A stretch of DNA of 64,000 nt from an uncultured Aquimarina sp. (GTDB lineage Bacteria; Bacteroidota; Bacteroidia; Flavobacteriales; Flavobacteriaceae), in NCBI GenBank assembly GCA_947498595.1, contig CANMKX010000017.1, positions 27,408-91,407 on the forward strand, in the 5' to 3' direction. The stretch's first letter is position 1; each line of letters begins with the position of its first letter. Positions 26,766-35,584 of this stretch are shown here, piece by piece. A program made the position numbers and the translations under genes. Under the pieces are notes generated by a model. It saw nothing but the letters and a program-made list of their open reading frames with translations. It did no database searches and had not been told where the DNA came from.

Positions 26766-26830
26766 GATGATTTTTTAAGATAAGAACAGCAAACAAACTT
26801 TGCAATTAATTAGTTGCTGATCATTTAACA

Positions 26831-27145
26831 TTACTCCCAGTGTTGACCATTTTGTTGTTCTTCTTCCATATATTTTCTAATCTTATTTTCTTCCCAATCT
26901 TTATTAAATACAGGATTTATTTGATATGCTTTAATAGCATGAAATACGATTCCTAAACCCCAACCAGCAGCACACCATAAAAACCAAGGATTTCTCCATT
27001 CATTAGTATAGTAATTTAAACCAGCCAAAAAAGATACTACAACAATGTAAGAGAATAGATTGTTATAAAATTTCTTCAATTCATATACGCGAGCTTTTGC
27101 GCGTTCGTACATTTCTTCTTCGTTAATATTTTTCATTTTAATCAA
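26831..27145 (-). CDS. 2TM-domain protein
   Basis: 104 residues forming one 2TM domain. A charged helix (YERAKARVYELKKFYNNLFSY) is followed by two membrane helices joined by the loop NEWRNPWFLWCAAGWGLGI, then the conserved tail NKDWEENKIRKYMEEE. This is the same module as in the preceding gene and as the C-terminus of the histidine kinase further upstream. Function is unknown; the family is named only for its two membrane helices. It is the third copy of the module in 2 kb. Confidence 0.88.
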   Translation of the reverse strand: MIKMKNINEEEMYERAKARVYELKKFYNNLFSYIVVVSFLAGLNYYTNEWRNPWFLWCAAGWGLGIVFHAIKAYQINPVFNKDWEENKIRKYMEEEQQNGQHWE

Positions 27146-27157
27146 AATTATAGTTAA

Positions 27158-27472
27158 TTAAAAAGGATCCTTATCCATGAATTCTTTGATCTTTCGTTCT
27201 TCCCATTTTTTTCCAAAAAAAGCAGAGTTATTAAAGACTCTTATACCATGAACGGCCAAACCAATACCCCAAAAGAAAGGAGTAATATATAGATGAAATT
27301 GAGTCCATCTACGAAAACCTTCATCTAAAAAATTAGAGTTAATGAAAAATATGGTGATATTAATAATGATGTATATTGTAAGATGAGTATAAAATCCTTT
27401 TTCCTCTTCAACTCTTTTCTTTGCTCTTTTATAAGCATTAGATTTTTCGTTGTTTTTATTGAAATTTGTCAT
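27158..27472 (-). CDS. 2TM-domain protein
   Basis: 104 residues from the ATG at 27472; an upstream ATG at 27493 would lengthen the overlap with the kinase gene from 17 to 38 bp. The module order is the same as in its neighbours: YKRAKKRVEEEKGFYTHLTIY, two membrane helices with FYITPFFWG-type loop residues, and the tail FGKKWEERKIKEFM. The start lies inside the kinase gene's 3' end, indicating translational coupling with the kinase. Divergence from the other two copies is large enough that this is an old duplication. Confidence 0.87.
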   Translation of the reverse strand: MTNFNKNNEKSNAYKRAKKRVEEEKGFYTHLTIYIIINITIFFINSNFLDEGFRRWTQFHLYITPFFWGIGLAVHGIRVFNNSAFFGKKWEERKIKEFMDKDPF

Positions 27473-28808
27473 GTCTTTTTTGATTTGATTCATTCATATA
27501 TTGTTTGATTTTTCGTGCTTCCCAATTTTTTCCTAGAATAGGATGATAGTCGTATGCTTCCATATAATGAAAGAATAATCCTAGTCCCCAACCCGCCATT
27601 GGAAAGAAAAACCAGAGAAAATCCGTAGTTAAATAATTTAGAAGTGCTAGGCCAGGAATGATTATACAATATAGAAATAGATTAACCTGAAATTCTTTAA
27701 TTTTTTTTACTTTCTCTTGAGCTCTTTGATATTTAAGTTCTTGAGAATTATAATGAACAGATGATGTTGTCATAGTTTTTATGGATATTTTTTTAGTTAA
27801 AATAGGAAGTTTCGCAATAAAAGAAGTTTCTGATTTGTAAACTGAAAATTCTCTTTTGGTAAGTAAAGCATAACGTTGTTTAACATTTCCAAGTCCAACA
27901 CCACTACTTTGTTTAATTACTTGTTTGGGTTGGAGGTTGTTTTCAACGTATAAAAATCCATCTTCCTCATAGATTTTTATATGTAATGGCTTTGTTGGCA
28001 TTACGATATTATGCTTGACAGTATTTTCTAATAAAATTTGCAGAGACAAAGGAACTACTCTAGCTTCAGCATTTGCAGATGTTTCTGGCATATCAAAGAT
28101 GATACTGTCTTCAAAACGAAGCTTTAGTAGAGTCATATATGTTTTAGCAAATTTCAGTTCTTCATCAACAGTTACTAAATCTTTATCCTTTTGCTCTAAT
28201 ACATACCGGTATACTTTGGATAGAGAAGTTGTAAATTTTTGTGCCATTCGTGGGTTTTCATCAATCAAAGACGTTAAAACATTCAAACTATTGAATAAGA
28301 AATGCGGATCTAATTGATTTTTTAATGCTGCAAATTTGGCTGATGCAGTCCCTGCGATAATTTTTTGTTCAGTAACCTTTTTCTCTTGTAAAGCTTTATA
28401 AAAATGAATAACATGAAAAAACAATGAGATTACAGAAGTCAGTAATATTGGAAAAATATAATCATTAAACGATTTGTCACTAATAAACCCTTGTGCAGTT
28501 TGTTTTTGAAAAACAAGTACTTCAAAAGTGAATTCACAAAAAGTATATCCAACAATTGTTATAAAAACAGAACCAGCAGCACCTAGTAAAATTCTTCGTA
28601 TCCCTTGATTTTTCCAATCTAGCTTATTGATAAATTTAAAATAAAAAATATTGAGATACGATAAAGTGAAAGAATATGTAAAAGCAATGAGCCACCACCG
28701 TACACTTATAATTCTATTTATATCGAAACCATTAGAAACAAATATAATAAGGGATAATACAATTGAAATACCTATAGATGCTATGAGTGTTGATTTAAAA
28801 TCTTTCAT
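27456..28808 (-). CDS. LytS/YehU-type sensor histidine kinase fused to a 2TM domain
   Basis: 450 residues. Four membrane helices (about 9-135) are followed by a coiled region and a His_kinase domain with the phosphoacceptor His169 in LDPHFLFNSLNVL. The ATPase part has the N-box ILLENTVKHN (259-268) and the G-box GVGLGNVKQR (303-312). After the kinase ends near residue 338, a linker leads to an entire 2TM domain (355-440): YQRAQEKVKKIKEFQVNLFL, two helices, then GKNWEARKIKQYM. The kinase thus has membrane segments at both ends. It is the first kinase-locus gene and likely pairs with the LytTR regulator at 24853. The upstream gene is 52 bp away on the same strand. Confidence 0.92.
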   Translation of the reverse strand: MKDFKSTLIASIGISIVLSLIIFVSNGFDINRIISVRWWLIAFTYSFTLSYLNIFYFKFINKLDWKNQGIRRILLGAAGSVFITIVGYTFCEFTFEVLVFQKQTAQGFISDKSFNDYIFPILLTSVISLFFHVIHFYKALQEKKVTEQKIIAGTASAKFAALKNQLDPHFLFNSLNVLTSLIDENPRMAQKFTTSLSKVYRYVLEQKDKDLVTVDEELKFAKTYMTLLKLRFEDSIIFDMPETSANAEARVVPLSLQILLENTVKHNIVMPTKPLHIKIYEEDGFLYVENNLQPKQVIKQSSGVGLGNVKQRYALLTKREFSVYKSETSFIAKLPILTKKISIKTMTTSSVHYNSQELKYQRAQEKVKKIKEFQVNLFLYCIIIPGLALLNYLTTDFLWFFFPMAGWGLGLFFHYMEAYDYHPILGKNWEARKIKQYMNESNQKRHDKFQ

Positions 28809-28860
28809 TTTACGTATTTAGGAGTGTTTTAAGGTATTGAATTTCATGAAAAAATAAAAC

Positions 28861-29481
28861 TTAAATACAATTTTGTTGAATTCTTTTTACTTCATTTTTA
28901 CCCCATTTTGGATAAAAAGGAATTGTGCTTGTTGGTTGTTCAAAATATACTTTAGCTTTATCAACTTCACTACAAAACGTTTGAGGATCTTGTCCAAAAA
29001 ACTTGGCAGCTCCCATTTTCCATTCTGCATGATAAAGAGTTGCTCTTGGATTTTTAGGTTCTATTTGCTTTGCTTTTAAATATAATGCTTCTACTTTTTG
29101 CGAATATGTCATTCCGTATACAGATGGATTATATGCGACCCAAGCAGTATATAGTAGAGCTTCCATAATAGTAATTTCAGCATTATTTTCTGAAAATGAT
29201 TTGGCATGATTAAGACTCGTTCTAGCTTTATTTAAACGAGATTCTATTTCGTTTGCATCTTTTAAACTAAAAGTTTTTATAATGTTTATTTGAGCTGCAT
29301 AATAATGCGGAAGCCAATTATCTTTTTCAACATTCGCAATACGTTCAAATAAATTAGAAGCTTCATCGATTTTATTTTCTTGCCAAAAAGAAAAAGCTTT
29401 ATTCATCCCATTTTCATATGCAGATTGAGCGTTTGTGACTAAGGATGTAAAAATGAGAAATATGGTTAATACTGTTTTCAT
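28861..29481 (-). CDS. Exported helical-repeat (TPR-like) protein
   Basis: 206 residues from the ATG at 29481; a GTG at 29502 would add seven residues before the signal peptide. After a signal peptide of about 18 residues (ending TNAQ) the protein is all helical with TPR-like units: NGMNKAFSFWQENKIDEASNLF, WLPHYYAAQINI and RLNKARTSLNHAKSFSE. It probably mediates protein binding in the periplasm. It precedes the kinase gene by 52 bp on the same strand and may be the first gene of the two-component operon. No catalytic residues are seen. Confidence 0.75.
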   Translation of the reverse strand: MKTVLTIFLIFTSLVTNAQSAYENGMNKAFSFWQENKIDEASNLFERIANVEKDNWLPHYYAAQINIIKTFSLKDANEIESRLNKARTSLNHAKSFSENNAEITIMEALLYTAWVAYNPSVYGMTYSQKVEALYLKAKQIEPKNPRATLYHAEWKMGAAKFFGQDPQTFCSEVDKAKVYFEQPTSTIPFYPKWGKNEVKRIQQNCI

Positions 29482-29841
29482 AATGATTATTTTTAAGAAC
29501 ACTGTAAAAGTCTCTTTTTTTGATGTTTTTATAAATTTAATATAACCGAATTGTATTTTTTTTAGGACGAATTGTTGTGTGAAGCCTACATGAGTTGTAG
29601 TTATAAATTGTCCAATTGGTTCACTTTTTTATGATCACTAATGATCCAGAAGAAGCCTATTATGAAAAAGCGATTTATTGAAGGGGAGATAAATATATTA
29701 TCTAATATAAATGAAGAAAGAAGGGAAATAGTCTTTGGAAAATAATTGATTTTGATGAGAATTAAATAGTGTTGAAGAATTAAAAGTAATTACTCTTAAT
29801 TTTCAACACTATTTAATAAATTTATAAAAAATTAAATAAAA
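29482..29841. other. Intergenic region between TPR gene and purL
   Basis: 360 bp. It holds the purL terminator (29762-29816). A 34-codon frame at 29641-29745 has no recognisable character and I do not call it. No TAnnTTTG promoter was found for the leftward TPR gene. Confidence 0.4.
29762..29816 (-). terminator. Terminator of purL
   Basis: TTAAATAGTGTTGAA pairs with TTCAACACTATTTAA, with an inner AATTAA/TTAATT pairing and an AT loop. The long stem has little G/C. Confidence 0.65.
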
Positions 29842-32800
29842 CTATTTATTTTCAATCCATTTTCGAGCATTTACAAATGCTTCAATCCAAGGAGATACTT
29901 CATCTTTTCTATTTGATGGATAATTAGCCCAATTCCATTGAAAAATTGAACGTTCAATATGCGGCATCATAACAAGATGTCGACCTGTAGTATCAGTTAG
30001 CATCGCAGTATTATAGTCTGAGCCATTAGGATTAGCTGGATATTTATCATAACCGTATTTTGCAACGATTTGATATTGATTTTCAGATAAAGGAAAACTA
30101 AATTTCCCTTCTCCATGTGAAATCCATACACCTAAGGTACTTCCTGCCATATTAGATAACATTACAGAGTTATTTTCTTGAACAGTTACAGAAGTAAAAG
30201 CACTTTCGTGTTTTTGTGAATTATTATGAAGCATTTTTGGTTTTTGATCGTGTTCAGTATTAATTAAACCAAGTTCAATAAATAATTGACAACCATTGCA
30301 AATCCCTACAGAAAGTGTGTCTTCTCTTTTAAAGAAATTTTCTAATGCGGTCTTTGCTTTTTCATTATACATAAATGCTCCGGCCCATCCTTTAGCAGAA
30401 CCTAATACATCACTGTTTGAAAAACCACCTACAGCTCCTATAAATTGAATATCTTCTAGTGTTTCTCTACCAGAAATTAAATCTGTCATATGCACATCTT
30501 TAACGTCAAATCCGGCAAGGTACATTGCATTTGCCATTTCGCGTTCAGAATTGCTTCCTTTTTCTCGAATAATAGCAGCTTTTGGTCTGGATGTAAGATT
30601 AGTTAAAGAAGGTTTTTTGCCTGTGAAATGTGATGGGAAATTAAATTCTAAAGCTTGTTCTTTATAATTATCAAAACGATCTTGAGCTAGATTATTAGCT
30701 GTTTGCTTTTGATCTAGTAAGTATGATGTTCGATACCAAGTATCTCGCAATGATGTAATGTTTAGACCAATTTCTATTCCGTTATTTTTTATTTCTAAAG
30801 TTTCTTCGGAAGTTACTTCTCCAATAATAGAAAAATCAATTTCGTTTTTAGATAATGTATCTATTACTATTTGATTGTCTGCTGCTTGAAATACAATTCC
30901 TGAATTTTCGGCAAATAATACTTTGATACTATCATTTTCATTTAAATCAGAAAGATCTATTGAAGCTCCTAAATTACGATCTGAGAAACATAATTCTAAT
31001 AATGTAGTTATTAGCCCTCCAGAAGCAACATCATGACCCGCAACAATTTGATCTTGTTTTATTAAATTTTGGATAACATCAAATGCTTTAGCAAAAGCTT
31101 TATGATCTTGTATTGTTGGAGTTTCATTTCCAATTTTGTTATTAACCTGAGCAAAAGAAGAACCTCCTAATTTGAATGTATCTTTCGATAAATTGATATA
31201 AAAAATTTGGCCTTTGTTTTTTTTAAATAAAGGTTCAACAACTTGATTAATATTGTTACAGTTCCCCGCAGACGAAATGACTACAGTTCCAGGAGAAATA
31301 ACATCTTCGTTAGGGTATTTCTGCTTCATAGATAAAGAATCTTTCCCAGTAGGAATGTTGATACCAAGATCTATAGCAAATTCAGAAACCGCTTTTACAG
31401 CTTTATATAAGCGAGCATCTTCACCTTCGTTTTTGCATGGCCACATCCAATTTGCAGATAACGAAACAGATTTTAAACCATCTTTAAGAGGTGCCCAAAC
31501 AATATTAGTTAACGCTTCAGCTATGGCATTTTTACTACCAGCTTCAGGACTAATTAATCCACTAATAGGAGCATGACCAATAGCAGTAGCAACACCTTCA
31601 GTACTATTATAATCAAGTGCCATTACACCACAATTATTTAGTGGTAATTGTAAAGGACCTACACATTGTTGTTTTGCTACTTTTCCTCCTACACAACGAT
31701 CTACTTTATTTGTCAACCAGTCTTTACAAGCAACAGCTTCTAATTGAAGTACTTGTTCTAAATATTCATGGAAATTTTCTAATTGATATGTAATTTTATC
31801 ATAATCACGAATAATAGTTGTGTCTTTTAATATCGTCTTTGGCGAATTACCGAACATATCATTTAAGTCCATATCCATAGGTTTATCACCTTTGGTTTGT
31901 GACTCAAAAGTAAAACGATCATCACCAGTAACATCACCAACTTGATATATAGGCGAACGTTCACGATCAGCAATACGTTGTAACATATCAACATCTTTTT
32001 GACCTATAACTAATCCCATTCGTTCTTGAGATTCATTACCAATTATTTCTTTGGCCGATAGCGTGGGATCTCCTACAGGTAATTTATCCAAATCGATTTT
32101 TCCACCAGTTTCTTCAACAAGTTCAGATAAACAATTTAAATGTCCACCCGCACCATGATCATGGATAGAAACGATAGAGTTTTTGGCGCTTTCTACCATA
32201 CCTCTTATAGCGTTGGCAGCGCGTTTTTGCATTTCAGGATTAGAACGTTGTATGGCATTTAATTCAATACCACTATTGAATTCACCTGTATCAGCAGATG
32301 ATACAGCAGCACCACCCATTCCAATACGATAATTCTCACCACCTAGAATCACTATTTTATCGCCAGTTTTAGGAGTGTCTTTTAGTGCTTGGTTAGCTTT
32401 ACCATAGCCAATACCACCAGCTTGCATGATCACTTTATCGAAGCCTAATTTGCGAGCATCTTCTTCATGTTCAAATGTTAATACGGAACCTGTAATTAAT
32501 GGCTGTCCAAATTTATTTCCAAAATCAGAAGCACCATTAGAAGCTTTGATTAAGATATCCATTGGTGTTTGGTACAACCAATCTCTTTCAGACATAGCGT
32601 GTTCCCATGGGCGATTTTTCTCAAGTCGCGAATATGAGGTCATATAAACAGCTGTCCCTGCTAGTGGAAGGGATCCTTTACCACCAGCTAGACGATCTCT
32701 AATTTCTCCTCCAGATCCTGTAGCTGCTCCATTAAAAGGTTCTACTGTTGTTGGAAAATTATGTGTTTCTGCTTTAAGCGAAATTACACTTTCGAATTCT

Positions 32801-33507
32801 TTCTCTTCATAAAAATCAGGCTTATCTGCAGTTTTTGGTGCAAATTGAGTGATTTTTGGCCCTTTTATGAATGCTACATTATCTTTATAAGCAGAAACAA
32901 TATCATTAGGATGTTTTTTAGAGGTTTCTTTAATGAGTTTGAATAAAGAACTAGGTTGTTCTTTTTCGTCTATAATAAAAGTTCCATTAAAGATTTTATG
33001 ACGACAATGTTCTGAGTTTACTTGAGAAAAACCAAAAACTTCTGAGTCAGTTAATTTGCGATTAATTTTTTTAGAAATATTTTCTAAATAAGCTACTTCT
33101 TCTTCGTTTAAAGCTAATCCTTCTTGATTATTGTATGCAGCTATATCTTCAATTTCTAATATAACTTCAGGCTGTACATCAATCGTATAGATGTTTTGAT
33201 CTAAACTATTATATTTTTGAAGTAACATTGGATCAAATTGATCATTTGATTGAGTTGTTTTTTTAAACTCTTCAATTCTTATGATGTCATTAATACCCAT
33301 GTTCTGTGTTATTTCAACAGCATTGGTACTCCAAGGTGAAATCATGCATGCTCGTGGGCCAATAAAAAAACCATCGAGAGATGGTTTGTTTATTTTATGA
33401 GCGTCGCCAAAAAGCCAGTTTAATTTTGAAATTGTTTCAGTCGTAAGTTCTGCATTACTTTGTAATGCATAAACAATATCTGTTTTCGTTCCGAAGAAAT
33501 GGATCAT
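29842..33507 (-). CDS. purL: Phosphoribosylformylglycinamidine synthase (single-chain)
   Basis: 1221 residues, the large single-polypeptide form that makes FGAM from FGAR, glutamine and ATP in purine synthesis. The synthetase half contains FGFSQVNSEHCRHKIFNG (FGAR-ATase domain), KAETHNFPTTVEPFNGAATG and SIHDHGAGGHLNCLSELV. The C-terminal glutaminase domain has nucleophile Cys1073 in GICNGC and the His1183/Glu1185 pair in PHIERS. In organisms with separate PurL/PurQ/PurS this is three genes. No other purine gene lies nearby. A TATTTTTG -7 element at 33542-33549 on this strand fits a start site close to the ATG. Confidence 0.98.
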   Translation of the reverse strand: MIHFFGTKTDIVYALQSNAELTTETISKLNWLFGDAHKINKPSLDGFFIGPRACMISPWSTNAVEITQNMGINDIIRIEEFKKTTQSNDQFDPMLLQKYNSLDQNIYTIDVQPEVILEIEDIAAYNNQEGLALNEEEVAYLENISKKINRKLTDSEVFGFSQVNSEHCRHKIFNGTFIIDEKEQPSSLFKLIKETSKKHPNDIVSAYKDNVAFIKGPKITQFAPKTADKPDFYEEKEFESVISLKAETHNFPTTVEPFNGAATGSGGEIRDRLAGGKGSLPLAGTAVYMTSYSRLEKNRPWEHAMSERDWLYQTPMDILIKASNGASDFGNKFGQPLITGSVLTFEHEEDARKLGFDKVIMQAGGIGYGKANQALKDTPKTGDKIVILGGENYRIGMGGAAVSSADTGEFNSGIELNAIQRSNPEMQKRAANAIRGMVESAKNSIVSIHDHGAGGHLNCLSELVEETGGKIDLDKLPVGDPTLSAKEIIGNESQERMGLVIGQKDVDMLQRIADRERSPIYQVGDVTGDDRFTFESQTKGDKPMDMDLNDMFGNSPKTILKDTTIIRDYDKITYQLENFHEYLEQVLQLEAVACKDWLTNKVDRCVGGKVAKQQCVGPLQLPLNNCGVMALDYNSTEGVATAIGHAPISGLISPEAGSKNAIAEALTNIVWAPLKDGLKSVSLSANWMWPCKNEGEDARLYKAVKAVSEFAIDLGINIPTGKDSLSMKQKYPNEDVISPGTVVISSAGNCNNINQVVEPLFKKNKGQIFYINLSKDTFKLGGSSFAQVNNKIGNETPTIQDHKAFAKAFDVIQNLIKQDQIVAGHDVASGGLITTLLELCFSDRNLGASIDLSDLNENDSIKVLFAENSGIVFQAADNQIVIDTLSKNEIDFSIIGEVTSEETLEIKNNGIEIGLNITSLRDTWYRTSYLLDQKQTANNLAQDRFDNYKEQALEFNFPSHFTGKKPSLTNLTSRPKAAIIREKGSNSEREMANAMYLAGFDVKDVHMTDLISGRETLEDIQFIGAVGGFSNSDVLGSAKGWAGAFMYNEKAKTALENFFKREDTLSVGICNGCQLFIELGLINTEHDQKPKMLHNNSQKHESAFTSVTVQENNSVMLSNMAGSTLGVWISHGEGKFSFPLSENQYQIVAKYGYDKYPANPNGSDYNTAMLTDTTGRHLVMMPHIERSIFQWNWANYPSNRKDEVSPWIEAFVNARKWIENK

Positions 33508-33631
33508 GCTTCGTGTATTTGTGTTGTTTTTAGTAATCCTGCAAAAATAGTATTTTTCATCTGTTATATTTAGTAAATAATGAAATATGATTAGAAGAGT
33601 TATTCACTAGTTATTAAATATGATGGTATAA

Positions 33632-33656
33632 AAAAAGCGGCATATTTGCCGCTTTT
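33632..33656 (-). terminator. Terminator of the endonuclease gene
   Basis: AAAAAGCGGCA and TGCCGCTTTTT flank a short AT loop, just downstream of the leftward stop at 33660. Symmetrical A and T runs would also block transcription in the other direction. Confidence 0.88.
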
Positions 33657-33659
33657 TGA

Positions 33660-35561
33660 TTATTGTATGATTAGTTTTTTTGTGATTTTTCGATGATCAG
33701 TACTTACTTGCATTAACAAAATTCCTGAAGGTAAATTCGAAATTTGTATTTTATCATTGACATGATCATTTTGATATACTAGTTTCCCTATAATACTATA
33801 AATTCTTACCGAAACTGATGTTGTTGTATTTTCTAACGAAAGAGAAATAGTTCCGTCTCTTGATGGGTTAGGGTATACTGTAAAGGATGTTGTATCAAAA
33901 TCATTTATAGATAACGGATTAATTGTATGAGTTCCTAAATCAGAAATATCGTCTACAGAAAGTATATTCCATTCACCAGTAGTACCAGAAGAATCATAAC
34001 TAAAAGTAGTATTAGGAGTATTAATGTTAGGTTTTCTTATAAGTGTAATATTTTGTGCAAAATTTCCACTACCACCATCAAAAACTCCAATAATATCAAT
34101 TAGAACATCATTTTTAAATAAACCTACAGGATCATTACCATTAAAAGTTAAAGCAGCATTTGTAGTTTCAAGATCAGCAATATCTTTAATAGCTTGACTC
34201 GCTTGATTATTAGCAACCACAAATACATCATCTGCTGTTACAGTACCAGATAAAACTAACGGCGCAGACCATGCTCCAGCACCATTTGCCTGTCTTTTTA
34301 AAGAATAGATAGATAAATCGACACTATTACCTGTAAAGTTAGCAATTTCTATAGCTTTGTTGTTACTACTACCTTCAACATATTCTGATATAAATAATTC
34401 ACTCCCAGAAGAAGTGGCTGTAGTTGTAGATCCATTGATAGAGTTACTTTGAGTAGAACTGTTTTCTGCAGCATCTTTTGCTGCAACAGTTAAAGCATAA
34501 GTAGTTTCTGCAGTCAAACCAGCTACAGTTCCTGTAGTAGTAGTAACAGTTGTATTTAGTGTACCATCAACATAAATATCATAAGCAGTTACAGCAATAT
34601 TATCTGTAGCAGCATCCCAAGATAGATTTATAGTAGTAGCAGTACTTGAGTTAACAACTAAGTTTGAAGGAATGGTTGGTGCTTCAGTATCAACAGTTGC
34701 ATTCCATATCATCTGTACATATTCTGGATGATTGATATATGGGTTTGCATTACCTTGAAAATCGTAAGAAGCATTATTCCTATCAATTTCTCTTTGAGAA
34801 ACAGGATCAGCGATATGCCAACTAACTAATAGATTTATATACCATGTTTCGTATACCTGATTGTTACTTCCGTCAAGAGGGTTTTCTGGAGTACTATTAT
34901 GATTATCCCAACTAGCATCTGTTACATTGTCCTCATAACGAGTTGCAAAATACAATAAAGCTCTAGCAATATCACCTTTAAATTCGTCAATAGGTTCGAA
35001 AACGGTTCCATTATAACCAGTAGTAGCACTAGGCCCTCTTTTAGAACCATTAGAATATGTATTGGTTGGATTGTTTACTTGACCAAAAGGAAAATTACCT
35101 CTTTGATTATTTACATAAGCATCTGAAGGAACTACGTGATGAACATCTGTTCGCATAGGAAGCCCTTGATTAAAAAAACCTTGAGGGAAAAGATGTTCTC
35201 TATTATAGCAACCACCTTCAATTCCATTATTAGTTCCTGTACTTCCGCAAGCATCTCCTGTACCAGAACCACCATCAGTATCATGATTGAAGTTGAAAGA
35301 ATCATTCGCTGTAGGTTTTTCTGTATACATATCTAATACTGTACCGTCATTTTCGTAATAGTTATCGGTATCAGTTGTTTGATATGCTGTATAAAGAGCA
35401 CCATATCCACGATCTACATGACCATTTGAGATGATATTTTTTAGTGCTGTTTTTAATGGATATCCAGTGAGTCCATTTGCAGAATCATAATAATTCGCAG
35501 GAACTTGAGAAAAGCCAAGAGTGCTGATTAATAATGTAATTATAAGTAGTTGTGTTTTCAT
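33660..35561 (-). CDS. Secreted endonuclease I with FN3, lamin-tail and T9SS domains
   Basis: 633 residues. A signal peptide (about 1-18) precedes an endonuclease I (EndA/Bsn-type) domain to about 280. Its nuclease motifs are NREHLFPQGFF and TDVHHVVPSDAYVNNQRGN, with His and Asn as metal or catalytic candidates. A fibronectin type III domain (about 291-378) and a lamin-tail (LTD) domain (about 385-500, FISEYVEGSSNNKAIEI) follow, then a C-terminal type IX sorting domain (FTVYPNPSRDGTISLSLEN to KKLIIQ). The enzyme is predicted to degrade extracellular DNA or RNA, probably for phosphate and nucleobase supply. It stands alone. Confidence 0.93.
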   Translation of the reverse strand: MKTQLLIITLLISTLGFSQVPANYYDSANGLTGYPLKTALKNIISNGHVDRGYGALYTAYQTTDTDNYYENDGTVLDMYTEKPTANDSFNFNHDTDGGSGTGDACGSTGTNNGIEGGCYNREHLFPQGFFNQGLPMRTDVHHVVPSDAYVNNQRGNFPFGQVNNPTNTYSNGSKRGPSATTGYNGTVFEPIDEFKGDIARALLYFATRYEDNVTDASWDNHNSTPENPLDGSNNQVYETWYINLLVSWHIADPVSQREIDRNNASYDFQGNANPYINHPEYVQMIWNATVDTEAPTIPSNLVVNSSTATTINLSWDAATDNIAVTAYDIYVDGTLNTTVTTTTGTVAGLTAETTYALTVAAKDAAENSSTQSNSINGSTTTATSSGSELFISEYVEGSSNNKAIEIANFTGNSVDLSIYSLKRQANGAGAWSAPLVLSGTVTADDVFVVANNQASQAIKDIADLETTNAALTFNGNDPVGLFKNDVLIDIIGVFDGGSGNFAQNITLIRKPNINTPNTTFSYDSSGTTGEWNILSVDDISDLGTHTINPLSINDFDTTSFTVYPNPSRDGTISLSLENTTTSVSVRIYSIIGKLVYQNDHVNDKIQISNLPSGILLMQVSTDHRKITKKLIIQ

Positions 35562-35584
35562 TTGAAAAGTATTTATAATGAGGG

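Noticed and set aside
29641..29745. 34-codon plus-strand frame in the purL-TPR gap
   Set aside because: Short, no family, no promoter or terminator of its own; likely chance.
31253..32946. Several antisense frames inside purL
   Set aside because: Opposite-strand shadows of a long conserved gene without family matches.
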